From an uncultured SAR86 cluster bacterium (GTDB lineage: Bacteria > Pseudomonadota > Gammaproteobacteria > Magnimaribacterales > AG-339-G14): DNA of 64,000 bases. The position numbers and the translations under genes are program-made. The DNA lies in the NCBI GenBank assembly GCA_902595715.1, contig CACJRI010000003.1, positions 102,528 to 166,527 of the forward strand, in the 5' to 3' direction. Below the pieces are notes generated by a model. The model saw nothing but the letters and a program-made list of their open reading frames with translations, made no database searches and was not told the DNA's origin. Positions 54,799 through 63,395 of the stretch are shown here, one piece after another (the stretch's first letter is position 1; the number at the start of each line of letters is the position of its first letter).

Positions 54799-55539
54799 AT
54801 GAACTTAGAATTTTTTAGTCAAAATCCTGAAATGTTATGGATATTTACGGTTTTCTATGACCTTACTTTGGCAATAATACTTTTTTATTTCTTTGGCAAG
54901 AACGGCCTTTACACTGCTGTAATTCTCGGAATCATCCTCGCGAACTTACAAGGCGGTAAAGTCAGCGAACTCACAATTTTTGGAAATACATTTGTAGTAA
55001 GCATGGGAGCAATAATGTATTCGGGAATCTACTTTGCTACCGATTTATTGAATGAAAAGTATGGCAGGGCAGAAGCAAATAAAGCAGTAATTATTGGGGC
55101 AGTAGCAAATGTAATCGTAATGTTTACCCTTGTTCTAAGCACTTATTATTTGCCATCAGGAATTGCTGTCTCAGCTAATGAGGTTCACCAAGCAATATCT
55201 ACCCTAGCTTTATATTCTCCAATATTTGTAATAGGATCAATTACCGCATACCTAATAAGTCAAACTTTTGATGTATGGGTTTTTCATAAAATTAAAACCA
55301 TAACTGGAAATAAATATCTCTGGCTAAGAAATAATGTTTCAACCCTGAGTTCTCAAGCTCTTGATACTTTTATTTATACTTTTGTGTGGGTATTGGCAGG
55401 ACAAATGTCATTCAAAGTAGCCCTAGGAATTGCTCTAACTAAATACGTTTTTAAGTTTTTTATAGCAATAGTAGATACAATATTCATTTATTTCGTGAGA
55501 AACTTTAATCCAAAGGATTTACAAACGACAAATGGATAA
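54799..55539 (+). CDS. yhhQ: queuosine-precursor transporter (VUT/YhhQ family)
   Basis: Inner-membrane protein of 246 residues with about six helices, of the vitamin-uptake-transporter family that includes E. coli YhhQ (QPTR), which imports preQ0/preQ1 for tRNA queuosine synthesis. FATDLLNEKYGRAEANKAV and FDVWVFHKIKTITGNKYLWLRNN are the family motifs, with the acidic residue and Arg/Asn characteristic of the group. It overlaps nadK by 8 bases. The region before it is A/T only. Confidence 0.88.
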   Translation: MNLEFFSQNPEMLWIFTVFYDLTLAIILFYFFGKNGLYTAVILGIILANLQGGKVSELTIFGNTFVVSMGAIMYSGIYFATDLLNEKYGRAEANKAVIIGAVANVIVMFTLVLSTYYLPSGIAVSANEVHQAISTLALYSPIFVIGSITAYLISQTFDVWVFHKIKTITGNKYLWLRNNVSTLSSQALDTFIYTFVWVLAGQMSFKVALGIALTKYVFKFFIAIVDTIFIYFVRNFNPKDLQTTNG

Positions 55540-56365
55540 AATTTCGTCAATCAACATCATTCATTCCTCAACTAGAGACTACAAGGAGACTTTAAAAAGG
55601 TGTGAAAAAACTCTTGATGAAAATAATGTTGCCATAAATCACATCGTAGCTAATAAGTCTCAAAAAGATTTAAAAAAATTAGACGCATCTGAAGATCTTA
55701 TTTTAGTAATTGGCGGAGATGGGACGATGATAGGAGCTATTAGAGATCTGTGTCATTTGAATACCCCATTTCTGGGAGTGAATATAGGCAAACTTGGTTT
55801 TTTAACAGATTTACAATTAGGCTCCTTAGAACTTGAATTGCCAAAAATTATAAAAGGCAATTACCAAGAAGAATCAAGAAATCTTTTGGAAATATCAAAT
55901 AAAAATAAGGCATTCCTTTCGGTAAATGAAGTCGTTCTTCACTCAGGAGAGCTTGCAAAAATGACAAGCTTTTCTATTTTTAAAAATAATAAATTAATTG
56001 CTAATCACAAATCAGATGGCTTAATTGTCTCTTCTGCTACTGGCTCAACAGCTTATATGTATTCTGGCGGCGGTCCAGTTTTGTACCCTACATTAGATGT
56101 TTTTGCTATCATGCCGATGTTTTCGCATAGTTCATCTACTAGACCACTTATAATTCCCGCCGAAGGTGAATTGGAGCTTAAATATGAACATGATGAAAAA
56201 GCAAAAGTTATCCTCGATGGGCATAATGATTTTGACTTAAGTTCTGGAGATTCTCTAAAAATAAAAAATAGCTCAAGAAGATATCGTTTAATTCATCCAA
56301 TAGATTATGATTACTTCGAAGCATGTAGATCAAAACTTTACTGGGGTCTTCCAATTGTTAAATAA
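55532..56365 (+). CDS. nadK: NAD kinase
   Basis: Phosphorylates NAD to NADP, the sole source of NADP; 277 residues. GGDGTM is at residues 61-66, NIGKLGFLTDL follows at about 86-96, and SATGSTAYMYSGGGP contains the substrate loop. HNDFDLSSGD near the end matches the C-terminal strand. It shares an 8-base overlap with yhhQ and its end overlaps the start of the SLBB gene by 11 bases when the TTG start is used. Confidence 0.95.
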   Translation: MDKISSINIIHSSTRDYKETLKRCEKTLDENNVAINHIVANKSQKDLKKLDASEDLILVIGGDGTMIGAIRDLCHLNTPFLGVNIGKLGFLTDLQLGSLELELPKIIKGNYQEESRNLLEISNKNKAFLSVNEVVLHSGELAKMTSFSIFKNNKLIANHKSDGLIVSSATGSTAYMYSGGGPVLYPTLDVFAIMPMFSHSSSTRPLIIPAEGELELKYEHDEKAKVILDGHNDFDLSSGDSLKIKNSSRRYRLIHPIDYDYFEACRSKLYWGLPIVK

Positions 56366-59057
56366 AATAAGAAAATTATTTTTACTTTTATTCATTACTA
56401 ATGCTTTTACACAAGTTAGTGATTACGAGGAGTATTTAAACTTTTTACCTGACTCAGTTAGGTCTTCAGTTGAATCAAGACTCACAACAGATGTTGAAGA
56501 CAATTCTGAATATGATGAACTAAATAACATCAGAAGAGACACTTTCTTAGAAATGGAAGAAAGCTTTATCGAGTATGATGAATTTGATAATGAAATCCCT
56601 TCATTTTTTGGATACGATCTTTTCGACATAGAAACTTCATTTGATTCCAACGGAATCATTGCAGCTCCAAGAGAATATGTTTTGGGGCCGGGAGATGAAC
56701 TAACCATAAGTTTTTCGGGAAGTATCCAAGCAATCAAGAAAGTTTCGGTAAATCGCGAGGGTAATGTCTTCTTAAGAGAATTGGGAACAATAGCTTTCAG
56801 TGGACTAACCTTTGACGAAGCCTCAGAAAAATTAAAAAATATTACTCAAGCCTCGCTGATTGGAACTGAAGTAGAAATTTCTTTGAGTAGACTTAGAACA
56901 ATACAAGTTTTTGTATTAGGAAATTCAAAAAGACCTGGGTCTTATAATTTTTCTCCACTATCTTCAATTTCGAGCATACTTTTTAATACAAGAGGCCCAA
57001 CTGAGAATGGTTCTTTACGAAACATATCTTTGAAAAGAGCAAATAAAGAAATAGGCTCTTTAGATATGTATGAATTACTTATTAAAGCAAATACTTCAAA
57101 TGACTTAAGAATACAATCTGGAGATGCATTACTTATTAATCCGGTTGGCGATAGGGTAAAAATTTGGGGTAACGTCAATAGGCCGGCTATTTACGAAATC
57201 AAACAAGGCGAAACTTTCAAAGACGTTTTGAATTATGCATCCGGCTTATCAAGCAAAGCTAACAAAAATAAGATCACCTTAAGCAGATTAAATGATGATG
57301 GGGAGAGAGAATTTTCTGATTACTCCTTAAAAGACATTAATTCTTTAGAATTAAAAGATTCTGATGAAATTTTTATTCATGATCTTTCGGGAAAGCTCTC
57401 TAATAATATTCGTATAGAGGGCTATTTGAGTAATAGAGGAGTTTATTCTTTTTTTGAAAATTCAAAAATTTCAGATTATATCGATGAGAATGATTTAACA
57501 GATAAAACTTACCTTCCATTTAGCATTGTTTCAAGGAGAGATGATAACGGCTCTAGAGAATTCATTCCTATCGATCTAAATCAAAAAACTAGGGATAACT
57601 TTGATGTAAAACCTAACGACTTCGTTTATGTATTTTCTCAATATGACATAGATTTTATTAATTCGGCTCTTTTAGCAGATGCATTAGGCCTCTTGTCTGA
57701 AGAAGATAAGATTAAAATTGATATCTTCTACAAAGATGAAAAGCAAAAAAATCTTTCCGAATTACAACAAGAAGTCACTGAAGATTCAAACCAACAATAT
57801 TTTTCCCAAAAGCCAAGGATGACTGCAGGAGAAAAAAAGGAAAAATTTAATTTAAAAAGTAAAAATTTAACTAAATTTACTCCTGATGATAGATACCCTT
57901 GTAAATCTTTAAAATATGTTGCTAAATTTAATGCATCCACTCTTGTATCAAATCTTCAAAGTCTAAAATTTTCTACTTCAGAGACAAATATTTCTGATCG
58001 ATTGGGCTTAAATGAAGGTTGTCCAAAAATTTTTGAAGACAATCCAGATCTTCTTATTGTCGCCTTAGAAAATGCCTCTCTCGTCAGCGGTGAAATTAGG
58101 AAGCCAGGATTTTATCCAATTACAAATAATATAAATTTAAAGAATCTAACTTCTTTTGCTGGAGGCGCAACTAATTTAGGAAAATCTGGAAATTATGAGA
58201 TTTTTTATTCTGAAAATGATATCCAAAATATAAGTTTTGAAGAATCTGGAAATATGATTTTTTCTTCCTTGTTCCCTAAATCAATTGTTTTGCAGCAAGA
58301 TCCTAACAAGCAAGAAACTTTCTCAGTCTCTGTGAGTGGTTTTATTAAAAATCCGGGAACTTACTCTATCTCTAAAGGCGAAAGATTAAGCTCTCTTTTA
58401 GAAAGAGCTGGAGGATATGAAAAAAATGCTTACCCATATGGCGGAGTGTTTACAAGATCGTCTGTAGCCAAAAGGGAAAAAGAGGCTTTTAGTAGAGCGG
58501 CTGACCAATTAGAAGAGGGTATAGCTACTTCATTAACAAGCGGAGCAATTACAAATGCAGGAAATCCTCAGTTAGCTTTGTCAGTAATTTCAAATTTAAT
58601 CACTAGATTAAAAGATATAACGCCTGTAGGTCGAATCGTTACAGAGATGTCGCTAGACAAATTAAAGAAAAATCCTGAAATAGATATTGTTTTAAATTCT
58701 GGCGATAGGATTTATATTCCTTCAGAAAAATCTACTATAACTGTAACAGGAGAGGTTCTAGCTCCAACAAGTTTCGTTTATTCAAAAAATCTCCGAGTAA
58801 ATGACTACATTAAATTAGCAGGAGGATTAGCAGATTCCGCTGATAAAAGAGGAATTTTTGTAATTCTCCCTAATGGACAAGCAGTTAAAAATTTAGATTC
58901 TTGGAGAATTGGTAGAAGTAAAATCGAACCTGGCTCTACTATAATAGTTCCAAGAGATTCTACTCCATTTGATGCGATTTCAATTTTTAGAATTTTTACA
59001 CCAATTCTTGCAAACTTTGCTACTGCAGCAGCAGCTATAAGCGCTCTTAATAACTAA
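56355..59057 (+). CDS. large SLBB-domain polysaccharide export protein (Wza-like)
   Basis: A roughly 900-residue exported protein: signal peptide (KIRKLFLLLFITNAFTQ), the export domain with GPGDELTISFSG near residue 110, and several SLBB domains (FVLGNSKRPGSYNF, VSGFIKNPGTYSISKG, VTGEVLAPTSFVYSKN). E. coli Wza has 379 residues and two or three SLBB domains, so this is a long form. Start TTG 56355 puts the signal peptide at the end, after GGGG at 56343; the longer ATG start at 56307 lies 59 bases inside nadK. No wzc or wzb lies beside it. Confidence 0.88.
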   Translation: MLNKIRKLFLLLFITNAFTQVSDYEEYLNFLPDSVRSSVESRLTTDVEDNSEYDELNNIRRDTFLEMEESFIEYDEFDNEIPSFFGYDLFDIETSFDSNGIIAAPREYVLGPGDELTISFSGSIQAIKKVSVNREGNVFLRELGTIAFSGLTFDEASEKLKNITQASLIGTEVEISLSRLRTIQVFVLGNSKRPGSYNFSPLSSISSILFNTRGPTENGSLRNISLKRANKEIGSLDMYELLIKANTSNDLRIQSGDALLINPVGDRVKIWGNVNRPAIYEIKQGETFKDVLNYASGLSSKANKNKITLSRLNDDGEREFSDYSLKDINSLELKDSDEIFIHDLSGKLSNNIRIEGYLSNRGVYSFFENSKISDYIDENDLTDKTYLPFSIVSRRDDNGSREFIPIDLNQKTRDNFDVKPNDFVYVFSQYDIDFINSALLADALGLLSEEDKIKIDIFYKDEKQKNLSELQQEVTEDSNQQYFSQKPRMTAGEKKEKFNLKSKNLTKFTPDDRYPCKSLKYVAKFNASTLVSNLQSLKFSTSETNISDRLGLNEGCPKIFEDNPDLLIVALENASLVSGEIRKPGFYPITNNINLKNLTSFAGGATNLGKSGNYEIFYSENDIQNISFEESGNMIFSSLFPKSIVLQQDPNKQETFSVSVSGFIKNPGTYSISKGERLSSLLERAGGYEKNAYPYGGVFTRSSVAKREKEAFSRAADQLEEGIATSLTSGAITNAGNPQLALSVISNLITRLKDITPVGRIVTEMSLDKLKKNPEIDIVLNSGDRIYIPSEKSTITVTGEVLAPTSFVYSKNLRVNDYIKLAGGLADSADKRGIFVILPNGQAVKNLDSWRIGRSKIEPGSTIIVPRDSTPFDAISIFRIFTPILANFATAAAAISALNN

Positions 59058-59058
59058 A

Positions 59059-60072
59059 TTGATAAATTTTTTAGAAGATCTAGCTTTAATAATCTTTAGA
59101 ATTTTTCCTGCAGAGGCAGCTAAAAATATAACTCTTAGACTTTTAAAGTCAATTTATAGTCTAAATCTAATAGGTATATTTGCATCTAATAATATCGAGC
59201 AGCCTGAAATAAAATTAAAAAATCTATCATTTAAAAATAGAATTGGCATTGCTGGAGGTTTAGATAAAAATGCAGAATATTTTCATATTTTTAGTTCTCT
59301 CGGCTTCGGTTTTGTAGAAGTGGGTACAGTAACTTTGGAGCCCCAAGCGGGCAATCCAAAGCCTAGAATTTTTAGGTTTTTCAAAGATAAAACAATTGTT
59401 AACTCATTAGGATTTAACAATGCTGGATCTGTTCAAGTCCTTGAAAATATAAAAAAGCACAAACCAAAGTTTAATGGCGTTCTTGGAATTAGTATCGGGA
59501 AAAGTAAAAACACAAAAACTAAAAATGCATGGCAAGACTATCTTCATCTAATGGATTATTTTTACCTTGAGGCTGATTATCTTGCTATTAATATCTCATC
59601 ACCAAATACTGAAAACCTTCGAGAATTATCTGCTCGCGAAAATATTGAGTTTTTAATGAACAAAATTTCGAAAAAAAAAGCTCAATTGGTTGATATGCAT
59701 AAAAAGAAAACTCCTATTTTTGTGAAACTCTCTCCGGATGAAACAGAGGATAATCTAAAAAATATAATTCATATTTCAGAAAAAAATAATATAGATGGTT
59801 TTATTTGTTGCAATACAACTACAGAACATTCTTATCAAAACTCAGGCGGTATGAGTGGAGCAATGCTTACAAAAAAGGCTGAAAATCTTCAAAAAAAAAT
59901 AATTAAACTTAAACAGGATAAATCTATTCTAATTGCATCAGGCGGAGTAATGAGCGCAGAAGATGTAAAGGTCAGATTGACTCATTCAGCTGATCTGGTT
60001 CAGCTATATACTGGATATATTTACCAGGGTAATTCGCTTTTAAAAAAAGCTTTGATAATTTCGTCTTCTTGA
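59059..60072 (+). CDS. pyrD: dihydroorotate dehydrogenase (quinone)
   Basis: Membrane-associated class 2 enzyme oxidising dihydroorotate to orotate in pyrimidine synthesis and passing electrons to ubiquinone; 337 residues. The N-terminal amphipathic helix (INFLEDLALIIFRIFP) is the membrane-binding part; IGIAGGLDKNAEY, INSPNT-like ISSPNTENLR, the catalytic base region and GGVMSAEDV are the core. The start is TTG 59059 (no ATG nearby), two bases after the SLBB gene. Confidence 0.95.
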   Translation: MINFLEDLALIIFRIFPAEAAKNITLRLLKSIYSLNLIGIFASNNIEQPEIKLKNLSFKNRIGIAGGLDKNAEYFHIFSSLGFGFVEVGTVTLEPQAGNPKPRIFRFFKDKTIVNSLGFNNAGSVQVLENIKKHKPKFNGVLGISIGKSKNTKTKNAWQDYLHLMDYFYLEADYLAINISSPNTENLRELSARENIEFLMNKISKKKAQLVDMHKKKTPIFVKLSPDETEDNLKNIIHISEKNNIDGFICCNTTTEHSYQNSGGMSGAMLTKKAENLQKKIIKLKQDKSILIASGGVMSAEDVKVRLTHSADLVQLYTGYIYQGNSLLKKALIISSS

Positions 60073-60107
60073 CAAAACTGTAAAAAATACTCCATATTAA
60101 AAAAAGG

Positions 60108-62681
60108 ATGAAAAATTTAGTTATTGTTGAATCTGGTGCAAAAGCAACAAAGATCACTGAATACTTGGATAAAAATTTTCCAAATCAGCAGTGGGAAGTT
60201 GCAGCTTGCTTGGGTCACATCAGAGATCTTCCTGATGATGAAAGCGCGGTTAATCCCGAAAATTGGGAAGATTTATCCTGGCAAGAAACACAAAAAGGAA
60301 AAAAAACTATCAGAGAATTAAGGAAGATTTGCAAAACAATTAATACTGTCTATTTAGCTACAGATCCAGACCGAGAAGGAGAGGCTATTGCCTGGCATTT
60401 ATTGTCTGATTTTTCTGAAAAAAAATTGCTGAAAGATAAAGAAGTTAAAAGAATCACTTTTAATGAAATTACTTCGTCAGCTATCAAGCAAGCTATAAAT
60501 TCTCCGAGAGAAATTGATCAAGACTTAGTTGACGCATATTTAGCAAGAAGGATTTTAGACCATCTGATTGGATTCAAAGTATCTCCATTAGTTTGGAGGC
60601 ATGCTCCTCCTGCTAAATCTGCAGGAAGAGTTCAATCACCTTCTTTGAGAATTATCTGTGAAAGAGAAACTGAAAGAGACAAACACATTAAGAAAGAATA
60701 TTGGCCTATATCGAGTAAATTTGAATATGAAGATTTTATTTTTGATGCTGAATTAATTAAATTTAATGAAGAGGATCTAAAAAAGAATCCCATATCTGCA
60801 GAAAAAGATGCTAAAGAAATTGAATCTGAATTAAAGTCTTCAAAGTTTTATATCCAATCTATTGAAACTAAACCTCAAAGCAGCTCTCCAAATCCACCTT
60901 TTCGTACTTCAACTTTACAAATGACTGCAAGCAGCTTTTTAGGCTTTACAGCAGATAGAACCATGAGGGCAGCCCAAAGTCTCTATGAAGCTGGCTTAAT
61001 TACTTACTTGAGAACAGATGGGATAAATATAAGTACATCTCCAAACACTGGAGAACCTTTCAGTGAAGAAAATCCTGGACCACCACCCTTACAAGAAATC
61101 AGAAATGTAATTGTTGAGAAATTTGGTGATAAATTTCTATCAGATCAAGTTAGAGTTTATAAATCTAAAGTAAAAAATTCGCAAGAAGCTCATGAAGCTA
61201 TAAGGCCTACAAACATTAAAATTTTCCCAGAAGATATAAATCTTGGACAAGATGAACAAAAGCTTTATACCTTAATTTGGAATAGGACTCTTTCAAGTCA
61301 GATGTCAAATTCTCAACACGAAAGAAAAAAACTTGTGATTTGCTCAACAGACAACAAATACCTTTTTAATGCTTCCTCAAGAAAGACCCTTTTTGAAGGC
61401 TTTGAAACTCTTTCAAAAAAAGACTCCTCAGAAATAATAGAATTCCCTGATAATCTAAAAGAAAATGAAAATGTTAATCTTGTTGAATTTATTTCCGAGC
61501 AAAAATTTACATCGCCGCCTAATAGATACTCTGAAGCCTCTTTGATTAAAAAAATGGAAGAGCTTGGTATAGGAAGACCCTCGACATATGCATCAACTGT
61601 AAAAGGTCTCAGAGATAAAAAATATGCATATGGCGCAAAATCAATTGCTCCATCAGATTTAGGAAGGGTATTAAATTCATATCTATGCGGAGTTTATAAA
61701 GAATTTTTTATTGAAACCAAATTCACTGCTGAGCTAGAAACTGAATTAGATAAAATTGCTGAAGGCAGCATTTCATGGATAGAAGTATTGGATAAGTTCT
61801 GGAAAGAACTACAAAATTATTTAAACAAAAAAATTGATGGAATATCCCTCAATGATGGAGAAAATTTTAAAACCAGACAGGTTTTAGATTTACTTAATGA
61901 AGAGTTAGAAGAAGTTATTTTCCCTAGAGATGAAGCAGGAAAAATTATTAGAAATTGTCCTAAATGTGAAAGCCAAACAAGTTTGAAGAAAGGAAAATTT
62001 GGATATTTTGTTGGTTGTTCAGAATGTAAGTGGACAAAAAAGCCTTTTGACTTCTCTACTACATGGGAAACCTATAAAGAACTTCCTAAAGAATTAGGTA
62101 ATCATCCCGATTTAAATGAACCCATTTTTGCCGATATGAGCATTAATGGTCCATGTGTTTGGACCATGAGAGACGATAAAAAAATATTTGGCAGTCCGGA
62201 TGAAGATGAAAATATTTTAGATATTGGTCTAAACAGAGCCGTAGAACTAATAGAACGAGATTCTGGAGAAAATATATTGTTTATTGAGGAGAACAGCAAC
62301 ATACCAGTACTTCTAAAAAACGGAAGATTTGGTGAATATACCGAGTTTGATGGTTTTAATAAAGCATCCAAACTGCCGCCAGAAGACAAACCTAAAAATC
62401 CTAAAGTTTCTTATTACAACCCTCATGAACTAGATTATGAAAACAAGGATACAAGGTTATTTGTTTTAAAAGCTTTAAGAGTCTTGGGTTTTCATCCTGA
62501 TGATAAAAGACCAATTGGAATAAAGATTAGGAAGCCTGGGAAAGCTTTTAAATTTGTAAAATTTATAAAATGCGGTGAAAAGGAGGTTGAATGCCCCAAC
62601 GACTTTTATAAATTAGAAGAAGCAGAGCAAGATAGCTTAATTAAAGAAGCTTTTTCTATAGATCAATACAAAAAGCTCTAA
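60108..62681 (+). CDS. topA: DNA topoisomerase I
   Basis: Type IA topoisomerase relaxing negative supercoils; 857 residues. Toprim motifs VIVESGAKATKI and ATDPDREGEAIAWHL are at residues 4-15 and 84-98, and the catalytic tyrosine is Tyr300 in LITYLRTDG. Unlike E. coli TopA with three C-terminal C4 zinc fingers, it has a single one (CPKCESQ...GCSECKW) followed by beta-strand repeats ending with LLKNGRFGEYTEF, the non-enteric C-terminal type. A weak AAAAAGG precedes ATG 60108. It is convergent with lexA, overlapping by four bases. Confidence 0.96.
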   Translation: MKNLVIVESGAKATKITEYLDKNFPNQQWEVAACLGHIRDLPDDESAVNPENWEDLSWQETQKGKKTIRELRKICKTINTVYLATDPDREGEAIAWHLLSDFSEKKLLKDKEVKRITFNEITSSAIKQAINSPREIDQDLVDAYLARRILDHLIGFKVSPLVWRHAPPAKSAGRVQSPSLRIICERETERDKHIKKEYWPISSKFEYEDFIFDAELIKFNEEDLKKNPISAEKDAKEIESELKSSKFYIQSIETKPQSSSPNPPFRTSTLQMTASSFLGFTADRTMRAAQSLYEAGLITYLRTDGINISTSPNTGEPFSEENPGPPPLQEIRNVIVEKFGDKFLSDQVRVYKSKVKNSQEAHEAIRPTNIKIFPEDINLGQDEQKLYTLIWNRTLSSQMSNSQHERKKLVICSTDNKYLFNASSRKTLFEGFETLSKKDSSEIIEFPDNLKENENVNLVEFISEQKFTSPPNRYSEASLIKKMEELGIGRPSTYASTVKGLRDKKYAYGAKSIAPSDLGRVLNSYLCGVYKEFFIETKFTAELETELDKIAEGSISWIEVLDKFWKELQNYLNKKIDGISLNDGENFKTRQVLDLLNEELEEVIFPRDEAGKIIRNCPKCESQTSLKKGKFGYFVGCSECKWTKKPFDFSTTWETYKELPKELGNHPDLNEPIFADMSINGPCVWTMRDDKKIFGSPDEDENILDIGLNRAVELIERDSGENILFIEENSNIPVLLKNGRFGEYTEFDGFNKASKLPPEDKPKNPKVSYYNPHELDYENKDTRLFVLKALRVLGFHPDDKRPIGIKIRKPGKAFKFVKFIKCGEKEVECPNDFYKLEEAEQDSLIKEAFSIDQYKKL

Positions 62682-63280
62682 GCAAAATCTCTTAAAAGAC
62701 CTACGCATGTACCTTCAAAAATAAGATTATCTTTTTTAGGATTTACTTCAATATTAGAGTAAGAAGAGTTTTCAGGCCTCAAAATGACCTGAGAATCTGA
62801 AATCTTGGCAAGTGTTTTTACAGTTACTTCATCATTTATTCTAGCCACTACTATTGACCCTGTCTTAACCGGAATATTTTTATTAATCGCAATTAGATCA
62901 TTTTCAAAAATTCCTACATCTACCATGCTGTCTCCCTTAACCTTTAAATAAAAATCTATACCATGGGAAAGTATTCCCGGATTATTGGGGATGGTTTTTT
63001 CTATATTTTCTTCAGCAAGGATAGGCCCTCCTGCACTTACCAAGCCAATTACAGGAATTCCTGATGATTGATTTGATAAAGTAATTCCTCGCGATGTTCC
63101 AGCAGCAAGATCAAGCACCCCTTTTTTCTTCAATGCTTTTAAATGATCCTCAGCAGCATTAGGTGATTTAAAGCCAAAAGTTTTGGAAATCTCTGAACGG
63201 GTAGGGGGATAACCATTATTTTCAATTTCATCTTTAATGTAATTAAAAATTTCGGTTTGTCTTTTGGTTAAGTTTTTCAT
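62678..63280 (-). CDS. lexA: LexA SOS repressor
   Basis: Represses SOS genes and self-cleaves when RecA is activated; 200 residues. The DNA-binding helices include TRSEISKTFGFKSPNAAEDHL, the cleavage site is Ala83-Gly84 in VSAGGP, and the catalytic dyad is Ser118 (GDSMVD) and Lys155 (EVTVKTL), one residue from E. coli 119 and 156. Its start has no ribosome site: the SOS box ends two bases away. The end overlaps topA. Confidence 0.97.
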   Translation of the reverse strand: MKNLTKRQTEIFNYIKDEIENNGYPPTRSEISKTFGFKSPNAAEDHLKALKKKGVLDLAAGTSRGITLSNQSSGIPVIGLVSAGGPILAEENIEKTIPNNPGILSHGIDFYLKVKGDSMVDVGIFENDLIAINKNIPVKTGSIVVARINDEVTVKTLAKISDSQVILRPENSSYSNIEVNPKKDNLIFEGTCVGLLRDFA

Positions 63281-63282
63281 AA

Positions 63283-63298
63283 CTGTAATTATATACAG
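63283..63298. promoter_or_regulatory. LexA operator (SOS box)
   Basis: CTGTAATTATATACAG matches the gammaproteobacterial consensus CTGT-N8-ACAG with AT-rich spacer. It lies two bases upstream of the lexA ATG (63278-63280 on the minus strand) and overlaps the -10, an autoregulatory arrangement. It is also within the lexA-cysB gap. Confidence 0.9.
63288..63293 (-). promoter_or_regulatory. candidate lexA -10 element
   Basis: TATAAT reads on the minus strand inside the SOS box and ends 7 bases before the lexA ATG. The distance would put the transcription start at the ATG. ATTACA or TTACAA 17-18 bases upstream is a weak -35. Confidence 0.6.
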
Positions 63299-63358
63299 TA
63301 TTTATAATTTTTGTAATAGTTTCATATATTATTAAAAAGTGTTTAAAATAAAGTTTTT

Positions 63359-63364
63359 TATAAT
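63359..63364 (+). promoter_or_regulatory. candidate cysB -10 element
   Basis: A perfect TATAAT lies 31 bases before the cysB ATG. The -35 region is A/T-rich without a clear hexamer. In this composition it may be chance. Confidence 0.35.
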
Positions 63365-63395
63365 TAACTGAAATATAGTAAATTAACCCTTAGAG

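Noticed and set aside
56307..56354. Earlier ATG start for the SLBB export gene
   Set aside because: It puts 59 bases inside nadK and adds non-signal residues before the signal peptide; TTG 56355 yields a normal signal peptide.
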